64,000 nt of DNA from contig JAJGOT010000021.1 of assembly GCA_022457155.1 (NCBI GenBank), positions 2,721,001 through 2,785,000 on the forward strand, in the 5' to 3' direction. The position numbers and the translations under genes were made by a program. The notes beneath the pieces were generated by a model. The model made no database searches, was not told where the DNA came from, and saw only the letters and a program-made list of their open reading frames with translations. The stretch's first letter is position 1; each line of letters starts with the position of its first letter. The stretch comes from Cladopsammia gracilis (Eukaryota; Cnidaria; Anthozoa; Scleractinia; Dendrophylliidae). Shown one piece after another: positions 32,801 to 44,210 of this stretch.

Positions 32801-33594
32801 CTGATGAGTTTTACATAAATTGGGTCTTCAGTCAGGCTTGAATTAAATTTCCAATAAGAAGGGCCATGAGGTAAATGTTCAATTTTATTAATTTTAAGCA
32901 ATATGGCGGAGTGATCACTTTTAATTGCAGGTATAATGTCAGTAGTTTTAATATCTTCTTGTAATGAGTCACTTACTAACAAGAAATCTAGGCGTCGTTG
33001 GATCAATGGTGTTTTTTGTCTCCAAGTATAGCGTCTAGCATTTTTATTTCTTACTCTCCAGATATCAATGAGGTCATATTGCAACATTAAATCATTAACA
33101 TTTTGCACAGACTTTTTTAACATAGGAGTACCGCCTTTACGGTCCAAATCGGTATTAAAACATACGTTGAAGTCACCACCTATTATAATGTGTTGGTTGT
33201 TTTCATCAGTAATAAATTCATCTGATATGTTTTTTATATTATCGAAGAATGTGATTTGATCAGCTACTTTTGTAGGAGCATAAATGTTCACGAGAATAAA
33301 AGGTTGATCTTGTATTGTACAGTCTATTATAATGAAGCGGCCATCAGGATCTTGTTTTACCGAGATTTGCTCAAATTCAAGTTGTTCTTTTACTAGCAAA
33401 AGTACACCTCTGCTGTGAACTATACCATGAGAAAAATACATGTGCCCTCTCCACTGTGTTTTCCAGATATTTTCTAGTTCTGTGCTGTATGTTTCTTAAA
33501 GTAATATAATATCTGCGTCTTGTTTAGAAGCCCAGGTAAAAATAGATTTTCTTTTAAAGGAGTCACGAATCCCTCTTGCATTTACTGATATCAT
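29837..33594 (-). pseudogene. LINE ORF2: APE endonuclease and reverse transcriptase
   Basis: The frame from ATG 33594 gives MISVNARGIRD, the endonuclease start. GGDFNVCFNTDLD and SDHSAILLKI complete the APE fold. RT motifs follow: PNWRPISLLNVDAKI, LVALDFEKAFDSLNW, RGVRQGDPLSAYLFI and CAFADDLTCFLKD (catalytic ADD). A CCHC knuckle, CNFCKENDESLEHLLYRC, lies near the C-terminus. A nonsense TAA at 33496-33498 hits the endonuclease, and a single-base frame change near 31890 lies before RT motif 3. About 1250 codons, the usual length. Confidence 0.9.
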
Positions 33595-34186
33595 ATTAAA
33601 ACAAGTACCTTTCATGTGCATTAAATTTAAAGCGGATAATTGGAAAGCCTGATCCTAATTGAGAATTACTTTGCGAGAAACTTACGAAGATAATTAAAAC
33701 GTAGTTAAGATAAAAATAACATACACAAATCACAGAATCGCAGTACCTAACTATATGTAACGCGCAAAAGAAATACATTACACTAATTAAGGAACAAAAA
33801 AAAATTCTTCAAATATTATGTAAGACTGGATAACAACTGTACAAACGCGTTACGCAAACCACATAAGAAGACGGGGGCAAAAAACAAATTAATAGCCTTA
33901 CCTTATGCTCCAGAGTTAACTGTAATCGAGCTTTAACCAAATTACCTTTAGCCGGATCTTCAAGCCTCAGCTCCCATACCGTACTTTGTTTTATATACAG
34001 GTAAATAGAAACGCCTATGAAGTACTCATTATTGAGAGGTGCTAGCAGGATGCTAAAATTAAGTTCAAAATGTCTATCAATTGTTAATTAAATGACTTAC
34101 AGGTGTTGGACAAAATATTTCTTTGTGAAAAACGAAATAATGGATTGAGTATGTTAATTAAAACATTACATACCACCGATTATTAT

Positions 34187-35110
34187 TTACATTTTAACGT
34201 ATTTTCCATCGATATAAAGTTTATCTGGTTCCGATTTACTGAAATTTGCGCGTTTTCCATCTTTTCTTGCTTTCTTAAGTTTGTCTATTTGGACTTTTCT
34301 CATTTCGTGCAACTCTTTTGGCATATCTTCGTACATCTTGTAGTTGGTGTCTTTTAATTTACGGCCGCATTTAAGGACTCGTTCTCTGTCAGGGAATCTT
34401 AAGAAGCGAGCTATGATCGTACGACCGCTGTTACCATTAGTGTTCTTCGGTTTACCCATCCTATGTACTCGCTGGAATTCAATATCTTCGGCGTTTTCAA
34501 TTTCCAGAACATTTTCCATGAAGTCAACCAGAATTTTTTTCGTATCCTCGGTCGGTGATGCACTCTGGTTCGACGAATCGGTTGTTTCGGGTATTCCTTC
34601 AAATTTTAAATTCTCACGGCGACTGTACGCTTCGAGGTAAAGAATTTGTTTGCGGTGATCGTTGATTTCCTCCATTCTAGTATTCATACCGCTCTGTAAC
34701 TCTTTAATTTGGTCGTCCACGAATTTTGTGTTGCTTTCGACATGGTTAAACTTATCATCAAGACTCTTCTGCTTGTCTTTCACCGAAACGATATCGATTT
34801 CGAGAGAGGATACCTTACTTTGTAGGCCTTCTACAGATCTATTTAGTTGCTCCATTTTTGAGTCGAGGCTACCAAGTCGTGCTAAGATGAGGTCTAGTTT
34901 CTCAGCAAAACTTTCAGTAAGTTTTTGAGCTGCTATTACTTTATCGTCTTCTTTGTCTTCGTCTTCGTTTTCTAAGCTCTTTGCGCCAGGAGAGTTCGAA
35001 GGTTTGCACCTTTTTACCTCGGGTGACGTTTCTGTTGAGCTGTTAGATAAATTTCTGCAACTTGCTTTCCTCTTTGGAGTTATATGAAGACAAGAAATTT
35101 CCATAGACAC
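34187..35110 (-). CDS. LINE ORF1 RNA-binding protein, 307 aa
   Basis: The intact frame has an acidic, Lys-rich N-terminus and a coiled coil of about residues 65-165 (heptads through LGSLDSKMEQLNRSVEGLQ). An RRM-like domain starting SRRENLKFEGIPE follows, then a basic C-terminal domain. This is the L1 ORF1p layout: a trimeric RNA chaperone that coats LINE RNA. It ends 593 bp before the ORF2 start. Confidence 0.85.
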   Translation of the reverse strand: MSMEISCLHITPKRKASCRNLSNSSTETSPEVKRCKPSNSPGAKSLENEDEDKEDDKVIAAQKLTESFAEKLDLILARLGSLDSKMEQLNRSVEGLQSKVSSLEIDIVSVKDKQKSLDDKFNHVESNTKFVDDQIKELQSGMNTRMEEINDHRKQILYLEAYSRRENLKFEGIPETTDSSNQSASPTEDTKKILVDFMENVLEIENAEDIEFQRVHRMGKPKNTNGNSGRTIIARFLRFPDRERVLKCGRKLKDTNYKMYEDMPKELHEMRKVQIDKLKKARKDGKRANFSKSEPDKLYIDGKYVKM

Positions 35111-36639
35111 ATCAAAATTAGGTTCAAAGATTGTACAGTTGACGGAGCGACAGAAACACGTCTACATCACACTGCACTCTCCCCAGTCGTGAAGCTGACA
35201 AGTAGTTTTCAGAGTTTTGTTTATGAATACGAAATGAGCACGTGTGGAATTTATTCTAAGAATACGCACCTTAGTTAGGGGGGCGTACGTGATATGCGCG
35301 TGTAGTCAGCGTAGTCACCGCATTTAAAAACATTGTACCCCATGGAAACTTCTAATGGAGCGTACATGATCCCTCCCCTCCTGGGGTAACTAGCGCACAT
35401 ATTTCGTTCGCCCCCCTTATAAAAGTGCGAATTCTTAGAATATATTCCACACGTGCTCATTTCGTATTCATAAACAAAACTCTGAAAACTGCTTGTCAGC
35501 TTCGCCTGAGCTCAGATGCGGAGCAGCTTATAAAAAACAACTATTTCTCCAATTACAAGCCCTTCTAAGCAAAAAACGATCGGTGTAAAAGTATTGCAGT
35601 ACCTTGGAATTCATGTGGAAGGAGTTTGACACCAAACTGCAGGATAATTTTCGAAAAATGATGGAAAACGTAGCATTGGAGATTTGAGCACGTTTTGGAG
35701 CATTTTATGATATTTACAGAACTAGTGAATACTTATTAACGGTTTGCACGATTTGCGATCGGCTTATAATTCAGATTTAGCAGGCATTGGGAAGACTTCT
35801 CCCAGAAATTTGCGTTCGTAGACTGTTTAGTCAAAGAGCATGAAGTATTTAAAATTTTAAGAGAATTTTAGGGCTAAATTTTGATGGCGTTAATTCTTCC
35901 GCATTTCTGCTCCAACGATTTTGCTGAAACTTGGTAAGGGTATGTATTAAGTCAATGTAAGCTGATTCCAGAAATTTAACAAACGTATAACAGCAAAATT
36001 TTTCACAGGGTGCGATTTTGTTAAAAAAAGTGGGGTTCATTTAAGCCCGATTATCACTAAATATATTTTTTCCCATGAAAATCGAATTCTATCATATTAT
36101 TGCTACGTAAAGGTTTAGAAGCATCGCTTTAGAGCGGGAAAAGTTGTGAGACAAAGTTTGTCAGACGAGTGCGCCCGAAATAACAACGCAGCCACCTTAA
36201 AACCGTCAAGGTCATATTAAATCTAACTACCAGGGGCGTAGCCAATTTTTTGACTAGTGGTAGGCCTAACCAGGCCTGCTTGAATCCTGGCAAATGCCCT
36301 CCACCCGGAAAATGTTTTGGATTTTACCCTATAAAACGCCATTTCCTGCATTTCTAAGACTCGAAAAGTGTTTGTGAAGTCTATATAAATTCTGAAGTAT
36401 ACCTTCATTCTCAACCAGAAAACCAAAATGTTCTATATTCCAGACATATCGAACATTTCAAACGGAAGAGCCTTGATTCACATGAAACTCATGAAAAAGC
36501 TCATTAAGGGTTAAAATGGCAACCTTTTCTGGTGCCATTTGAGAAAGAGGAACTATTGGCCAGCCTAAAAAGGAGCTCCATCCCCCTGCATCCTGACGCT
36601 GCAAAATCGTGTTCAAAATCGATGTCCTCAGAATTCGAA

Positions 36640-37910
36640 ACACATCTTGTTTATGAATATCCATTATAGCACAAGTCCACTAAGACGATCTTCTTTCACT
36701 GATGATCCCAAGTAGGTCTTAAGTCTTCTCAGCGCACTGAAAAACCTCTCTACAGTGGTTGTTGTGATTGGCAGGGATTGTGATTGACATATTTGGCAAC
36801 TCTTGTAGGCGGCAATGACGAAGTGTTTCAACAATAGTGGTTGGAAGATGATCTTGCACTTTCACCCTTTCACCCAACACGATTATTACCTCATGCATTC
36901 GCTTTCCTGTAATTGACGGATATCATCTGATATATCTGGAACATAGGACTCATAATTTCTTTGACGCTTACCTTGGCTGAAAACCAATTACCAACATTTT
37001 TCGGCAAACGATTTGTTATCTTCGAGAGGGAAATTGGTTTGATAATGCGAGAATCTAGTTCTGATATCAAATGGTCTAAGAATGGATAGTACATTGCTCG
37101 TTTATAGTATTCACTGACTGAATTAGACGGAACATTTTCTCGATGCGATTGCCGGCCAGCAAGTATGGGCTTGGATGTTGCAACACCATGTTTCTCTGAA
37201 ATAGGCACAGGCGGACCACCCGATGTTTGTGTGTTGGGTGACATCGTTCAATGTCGGTTACAAAAGAAATATGGGTTAACATAAATAACTTGGCCGCCAT
37301 TTGCTCTGAATACTAAGTTTATCCTATATGTTCAATAAACGTTTATATGAAATGTTAAATGAGTGTTGTGTTATTTTTTGCCCGTTCTGAGCCGTTTAAG
37401 GTGTCATTTCGCGAGATAATTTATCGAACCACAAGAGTAAGAAGAGAAAAAGAGACAAGGCAGGCAACAAACCAGCCGGCGACCGCGACCTTGTCCACTT
37501 CAAGCGCGATCTGACGCTAAACCAACACATTTCTCACCTCGAAAATGCCGGCATGCATCCGATTGAGCACAAATTTCTTCGTACTTGTGCTGAGCTTGAG
37601 CTTCATCCTTCCAGAATTTTTCGAGAAATGCGATCCTGAAGTCCAAAAAACTGCTTTCTCAATATGATCGGTGCTAGATTCTTGACCAAAGGAATCTGAA
37701 GAATGCGAGTCCATTCGAATCTACCAATGGGCGTTTGAACCGCCAACGGCAGCGATGCATTGCCTTGCGTTGATTGGTGGATTCGAATGGACTCGCATTC
37801 TTGTGAAATAGGTAAACTTGTTCCAACGCTACTCCTTGCGTTTATTACAAAGTGACTGAATGAAATCATTGGCCTGTGCATGTGCTTGAGGCAAATCCAA
37901 ATCAACACTC
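36640..37910 (-). pseudogene. hAT transposase remnants (ZMYM1-like)
   Basis: The C-terminal dimerisation block TTTTVERFFSALRRLKTYL is readable at 36690-36760 on the minus strand. Further upstream, SVSEYYKRAMYYPFLDHLI (near 37110) matches the region before it in ZMYM1-like hAT proteins. Stops and frame changes are frequent. The N-terminal zinc finger and catalytic DDE were not identified. Confidence 0.6.
37701..37800. repeat. 100-bp hairpin within hAT fossil
   Basis: 28-nt arms (37701-37728, 37773-37800) differ at one position around a 44-nt loop. The arm core is GCGAGTCCATTCGAATC. It may be a tiny foldback insertion. Confidence 0.85.
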
Positions 37911-38175
37911 TGCAGATATGTCATCAAAGGCACGATAAATTGAAGAAGTCATTCACAAAGGATTAGTGACATGAACTCCACCTAAATCATGGTGTTGCTA
38001 AAGCCTCTTGCTTTAAAGTCGTGAAAAGTGTCGAGAACTTCAAAAGCATTTAAAATTACATCAAAAGAATTTCAGGAAATGTTTTTCCATATATTTTAAA
38101 AAATATGACAAGTGGGCTGAAAAATTTGTAGGCCTGGGCCTAGGGCCTAGGGCCTATAGGCCCACTACGCTCCTG

Positions 38176-39140
38176 ATTACCGCATTTTCTCCATTTAACT
38201 CCAGACTGGCGTTTGTTTAAAACTTAGCCTTATAGACCCTTATTTGGCACCAACGTTTGACCATCAAAGACATCAAAGATTGCAAGTTTAATTTCGAACA
38301 AGTTAAACTTCTGAAACTGCAAGCGTGATCGCTATCAATTCTCTATTAAAAAAAGAATTCTTTAACATTGCATTCATTATTCTTTATTCACATTCAAACC
38401 CTAAATATTCCTTATTCATTTTCTTTTGTAAGCCGTTATTCATTATTCATTATTTTTTTAAGCCCTTATTCATTATTCATTATTCCGCTTCCACCCCCGA
38501 TTTTAAGGGATATTGACCCAGAGAGGACACTACTTTTTTCAGGACAGGAAAACATGTGATCACTGTTCTTCTTAAGGAAGGTTAGGTTGCTTTAAACATA
38601 CACTATCTTTAGGAGCGAACCGACCGTCCAACCGGCAATTACCAGCATATCAACCCAAGGTACTGTTCCTCCTGCAGATATCCCCTCTGCTTATTGCTTA
38701 AGGAACTAAGATGGACATAAAACATGCACCCTTTATAAAGGCTCCATTTACTCAAGTCTTTCCCATGGATCTTGAGGCATATCCTTTTGGGATGTTTAAG
38801 CGCACGTTTTATTGCTTTAACGTTCATTCATCGCTTGTTTATCAACTACTTATTTATCCTGGTTCACTCGCAAAGCTACATGACAATACAACGTATCGTT
38901 TTTGGCCTTATCTTACTTCTTAATTGGTCTTGTTCCGCTACTTGTTCGCCCATATTGAAGAATGAAAAGATAAGGCATGGGAGTGAGGTTCTATAGCACC
39001 GATTTGACTTTAAAATGGATTGAATTCTCCGGGGACAACGCGCCACAATATCTTACTTCGGTTTTCTCGTGAAACTATAATTTTAATGCGTGTGTTTCGT
39101 GCACTGATGGATTGTCCAAATTCTTGTAATATATATAGAT
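38176..39140. other. Non-coding; ATTCATTATTC-type repeat at 38340-38500
   Basis: The 38340-38500 block is the inverse of 54880-55020 and ends in CCGCTTCCACCCCCGA. A small plus-strand frame at 38711-38923 has no recognised family. No other structure seen. Confidence 0.5.
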
Positions 39141-39541
39141 AGGCTGAGCCTAACAGCGTCGCTCCCTGAACGAAAGCCGATGATAACCTTAACTAAGGTA
39201 AAAGGTCGGAAGCACAAGAATTAAGATTGACGACCCGGCTATTTTTTTTTAATTTTAGCAATTCTTAAAAACAGAATTACGCGACCGTCTGCACAGTACA
39301 AAAGACCGTAAGACCGTACAAAAGTTCACAAAAAACAACTTTTTCTGGGTCTAAAATAACTAGTATGACTAATTTCCGAATAAAATACACCTGTTACGTA
39401 TCAAAAATTGCCCGAGAAACTGATTTGGAAATCAAAATTGCAAAAAATACACAAACAATTTTGCATAAGGCGACGCGAGTGAAGTTAGAACAGTTGCTAT
39501 AAATCCAAGTCTTATTTTGTTTATCAAGTAGCACTGGAAAA

Positions 39542-40870
39542 TTTGGACCATTTACAGACTTTATAAAATGTCTATAAATCTAGAATTTACAGACTTGGTA
39601 CTTTCACTTGTTAAAAACAAAATCTCTGTAAATTCGTTTGACAGACATTTTATATAGTTTTGTTGTCTTGTTCTTTATAAAATGTTTGTAAAATGTTTAT
39701 AAATACTAGGAGCTGTAATGAGTGGAAAGACGTACAATTTACAGACTTTATAAAATCTGCCAACAATGTTTGTAAATCTACTATTTACAAAGATTTTATA
39801 ATGCCTAGACTTCTAATATAAAATGTCTGTAAATGGCAAATCTCTGTAAATTAATGTGGCCCCCAAGCGGACTGAACAAGTAATGACAAACGGGGAATTA
39901 TAAAATCTCTGTAAATTGGCACATACAAACATAATCTTTCTCCGAATCATCTAAATACTAATTTTAAAGCTACATCCAGTGTTCACTCACATAATCTAAG
40001 AAATTCAAAATACAACCTTTTCGTTCGTAGACCGAGTACTGAAGCAGGCAAACGAAGTTTTCAATATAGCGGTTCTGTTTTCTGGAACAGCTTGCCTTTG
40101 AGCGATAAAATGTAGCCCACTCTTAGCTCTTTTAAATCATGCATTTACTTTATATCTAATTTAATAATAGTTAATAAAGGATAGTTTTCATGGTTTTTAG
40201 TATAATCCCGTATATATAATGAATTCAGTTAGATAATTTAATTTAGTTAAGTAATTAATCTATGCAGTGTTGTTTAAGGCTCGACGGAAGCGCATGTATT
40301 ATAAACTGACACCGTGTACGATAAATAAGTTTACCTACCTAACGAGGCACTATAAAATCTCTGTAAATTGACACAAACGGGGCAGTATAAAATCTCTGTA
40401 AATTGACACAAACGGGGCAGTATAAAATCTCTGTAAATTGACACAAACGGGGCATCATAAAAACTCTGTAAATTGACACAAACGGGGCACTATAAAATGT
40501 CTGTAAATTGACACAAACGAGGCACTATAAAATGTCTGTAAATTGACACAAACGGGGCATCATAAAATCTGTGTAAATTCACACAAACGGGGCACTATAA
40601 AATCTCTGTAAATTGACACAAACGGGGCATCATAAAAACTCTGTAAATTGACACAAACGGGGCACTATAAAATCTCTGTAAATTGACACAAACGGGGCAT
40701 TATAAAATCTCTGCAAATTGACACAAACGAGGCATTAAAAAAACTCTGTAAATTGACGCAAACGGGCATTATAAAATCTCTGTAAATTGAAGCCAATGGG
40801 GAATTATAAAATCTCTGTAAATTGATGTAAACTGGGCATCACAAAATCTCTAAATTGACGCAAATGAGTA
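39542..40870. repeat. Left subterminal array of the CACTG element
   Basis: Blocks of TTTACAGACTTTATAAAATG and AATCTCTGTAAATT occur in both orientations. From 40337 to 40870 they form a regular array of about 15 units of 35 bp around AAATCTCTGTAAATTGACAC. Subterminal repeats are transposase-binding sites in CACTA elements. Confidence 0.85.
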
Positions 40871-41147
40871 AAACTGACTAATTTTTCTTTTAGTAAAGTA
40901 GGCATTTTACTCGATATTTGAGTTAGTTTACTTGAAATTTGACTTAAATATTTAATCTCACATTGAGTTGAAACAACTCCTTATTTTGAGAAAATCAAGT
41001 GGAAGTCACTTTTACTCAAACATACGATTAAAAACTTACTCACCACAGTGAGTGTTAAAGTACTTCTCACTAAAAAATATGATATGTGTTTATTCTTAAC
41101 CCAATAAAGTGAGTTGTTGAAACAACTCTTTATTTTGAGTGAACTTA

Positions 41148-42095
41148 GGGACGGACCATTATTTTTCTGGAGCTGGGGGGAGGGGGGATGAGAAATTTTC
41201 CTCTGCAAACGATTTTTTTTAAGTTTATGTGCCTCTGCAATCATTTTTTTCCAAGAACACCTTCCTGCCAATTTTTTTTTTCTTTTTTTACAGTGCTATC
41301 TTCTCTGGTGCTAAAAATAATTGAGATAAGCTATTTTTCGAAAAAAAATAGGGCTATAGCCAGTTATTTTGGCCACATACGCTCCTTGTAATTTATAGTT
41401 TGTTGTTCCTTTATACATGATTCACCGTTTTAATTCCTACGTAGCTACTGGCGCAAATAAAGGGCATACGACAGAAAATCAGGCAAAGGGAGCAGCAGGC
41501 TTTTTCGCGATTCCACAGTACCGAAGTCCTGATCCTCTTTTGACGTTGTTCCCACAGGCCATCATACTCGTACCACCCGGCCTAGCTGTGGTACCAGCGG
41601 TGAAGGCAGGCACATTGCTGATTTAAAATGATTCCCACCGCCATAGGTTATATTACTCTGTCAAATAACTAGATTGTAAACAGTTATTGACCCATTAGCT
41701 TTGATGGTGATATCGTCAGGAAAATGACAGACTTCTGAAACTCGCCCATTTCTCGGACAGAATGTCAACGTTAAATGGCAAGGCAAGCGGCATTCCTTGA
41801 ATAAAAAACCGTTTGAGATTCTGACTTTAAGCTCTGGCACAACGAAGAGTTTTTTGGCTGCTTTTTGCGAAGGCAAGGTGAAGGAGTTGTCTTGTGCAGC
41901 CAAATGGAAAGAATCATCACTGAGCAATATTCAGTTTTGGAACTAATTTTTTTTAATAATTTATCTGACTTCTCTGCAAACATTTTTTTTACACATATCG
42001 TGTTTGCAAACAATTTATTTTGTCTTTTCAGGCCCTGCAAAAAATTTTTTTCAATATTTCTCATCCCCCTCCAGAAAAATAATGGTCCGTCTCTT
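41148..42095. mobile_element. MITE inside the CACTG element
   Basis: Ends GGACGGACCATTATTTTTCT and its inverse, flanked by CTTAG on both sides (5-bp duplication). The interior has several CTCTGCAAAC plus poly(T) blocks. No coding capacity. Confidence 0.65.
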
Positions 42096-43374
42096 AGTAA
42101 CAGTCCGACATCTACTCCAACGAGAGCAAAAGCACACACATAAGAGATTGCCGCTTGAAGTTCGCAAGCGAGCGTGGTAAAAAAAAGGTTTCATTCAAAG
42201 AAAAAAATATTTTAAAATACAAGACACAGCTTAGTTCAACGGCGGTTGTGTACCATTTGGACAACAAATGTTTACTTCACATGTCAATGAAAAAAGTGAA
42301 AACCGGTGACGGGCACAAGGCTGACACAGCAGTTTAATATTTTAGCCTTGCCTAAACAGCTCTTGAAAGAGGTATTTTTAAAGCCTGGATTTACCTGGAA
42401 CGGAAATAGGAATGATTTCCGAAGAACGAGAGATTCAAAAGAAATGCATTATGGTGAACAAAATAAAATAAATCAAAGGCAATCATCAAAGCAATTTTCC
42501 GTTAGGCCGCTCGGCTGCTGGGCCGAGAGGTCTTGGGTGCGAATTTATCATGCGCAAGAGAGTCATTCCCGGCGTGCAGTTCGTGTTGGCGCTTCTTTCA
42601 ACGAACTTTTGCTGGTCGCTTTCAGTGTTCAAAACTTCACTTGCTTTTAAAAGACAACTTGTGATTTGAGCCTTTTTCTCGTTCCACGTTTTCTGAATAA
42701 GCTGCATGCAATGTTTTTACAACATATCAACGATCGCTATGCATACGATTCCTTCCAATCTACATGCATCGTCAAGTCCAATTTGACCGCCATGACAGTT
42801 GGCTAGTTCTTTAACAGAGATTGCTACACCAATTCCAGAGCTTCATTCTTGCTGCCCTTGTGTTCCCAAAGGTAAGTAAGCTTACGTTAACAATGTAAAC
42901 CACTTAAAATACTATACTTGGCTACCTGTACTGAAGATTTTATACGAATTTCAGGGTTCTTTCTTGGTGACTGTACGAGCAAACAGTCTTCACAAGGGAT
43001 TTCACGTTGTATTTTGTTTAGTCTTTTGTTTTTGTCCTTGTGTATCGGTAAACCAGGACAGATCCAATTTGAATAAATAAGCTTATAAGAAACTAAAACT
43101 TTTATTTTAATATTCCTTTCAATGTTGCAATTCTGTTCAAGTGATGTTGATTTTTAACATGAAGTACATGTACATGTACAGTATTATCTACTTCTTATTT
43201 GCTGGGGCCTTCCATCCTTAGGAAACCATACTGTAGGCCATAAGACCACTGACTTGTTATGTACACATGCTAAATTGTTGGAGGTAAAACCTTTGGAAGA
43301 GGTGAACATTGCTCAGTTAATCAGTACCAAAAATGACAACAGTCAGTTCAGGGACATATACAAAACATGGAAGC
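42096..43374. other. Non-coding with one exon-like edge
   Basis: A strong 5' splice consensus, CCCAAAGGTAAGTAAG, lies near 42866-42881 after a short open stretch. I cannot define an exon. Otherwise unremarkable. Confidence 0.3.
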
Positions 43375-44210
43375 CAGGTGTACATGGACCACCTGATGGA
43401 CCACATTTAATTTTTGTCAGTTTTATTTTTTTTTCTGAATTTTTCTGTCAGTATATGCGGACTAGGTACAGGGTATAAAACGCAGTCTTCAGTTTAAATA
43501 AATATGGCATTCAACATCAAGTAGCAACGGCAAGACACAAGTACATGTAGAACAAGAACTAGAAGGATTGGACCAAGTCCCAAGCGACTATAATTATGGG
43601 ATGCAGACAATCCCATGTGCTTTTCTTTTGGATTCGTTGTGCATGTGCTTGTACTGATAGGCCTGGTGGAGTATAAACAAACACATGCACAAGCAACCAT
43701 ACTGATGAATGCCGGAACAAGATAAAGATTGCTTTTGTTTGTTATTATTTCTAAACAGTTAGTATGATACTGGCTTTGGCATGTGTTTGTTTATACTCCA
43801 CTAGACTTTGTTTTATCCGAACCCAAAAGAAAAGCACATGGGATTGTCTGCATCCCATAATACATGTACATGTAATAGCACACCGTAGCTTGGGACTTGG
43901 CCCAGTCCTTCTTGTTCTACATCGTCAAACAAAATCTGTGGGGAGAGCACTAAAACTTCACATGCTCCTGCCCCAACAGTACCAGCCAGGAATCAGACTG
44001 CATACATTGTATAAAATACAATGTCGACAAAAGCATAAAACAGTAGGAAGTTAAATATTGATGTTGAATGCCATATTTATTTAAACTGAAGACTGTGTTT
44101 TGTACCTGGTTCTCAGTCCGCAGTCCATCCTTTAGACTGACAGAAAAATTTGGGGAAAAAAAATGACAAAAAGTAGGGGTGGTCCATGGACCCAGGTCCA
44201 CGTGTTGTAA
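43375..44210. repeat. Foldback repeat with ACATGTACATGTA motifs
   Basis: Left arm 43375-43712 and right arm 43760-44210 match in inverse orientation (AAATAAATATGGCATTCAAC near 43497 and its inverse near 44065). The ends contain TGGACC/GGTCCA. Probably a long-arm MITE. Confidence 0.75.

Larger units (their letters stand above)
29658..35190 (-). mobile_element. Full-length Tx1/L1-type LINE
   Basis: The minus-strand element has a poly(A) tail (T run 29658-29676). It is flanked by GAAGCTGACAAG at 29646-29657 and 35191-35202, a perfect 12-bp target duplication. It carries ORF1 and ORF2 in the L1/Tx1 arrangement. The 5' leader is only about 80 bp. The intact duplication and only two visible breaks in ORF2 indicate a young insertion. 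Confidence 0.9.
28496..36196. mobile_element. TTAA-type long-arm foldback element, LINE-interrupted
   Basis: TTAA (28492-28495 and 36197-36200) flanks GGTGGCTCCGTTGTTATTTC and its near-exact inverse. Arms of about 1 kb (28496-29645 and 35203-36196) match along their length, with a smaller palindrome near 35226-35460 at the original centre. Without the LINE the element would be about 2.1 kb. TTAA duplications point to piggyBac or Kolobok. No transposase is present. A piece of the same family lies at 55240-55402. Confidence 0.78.
36231..38175 (-). mobile_element. hAT transposon fossil
   Basis: CAGGGGCGTAGCC at the left end and its inverse near 38160-38175 (ending ACGCTCCTG) are hAT-type termini. 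I could not find an 8-bp target duplication. The minus strand holds scattered hAT transposase pieces. It abuts the foldback element within 35 bp. Confidence 0.65.

Noticed and set aside
36223..36230. 8-bp target duplication for the hAT fossil
   Set aside because: The flanks CTAACTAC and ATTACCGC do not match, so no duplication is claimed.
40337..40870. Second CRISPR-like array
   Set aside because: Contiguous 35-bp units without spacers, and the motif recurs at the other end of the CACTG element.
43254..43478. 74-codon frame as a host exon
   Set aside because: It runs into the foldback repeat arm and has no convincing splice sites.
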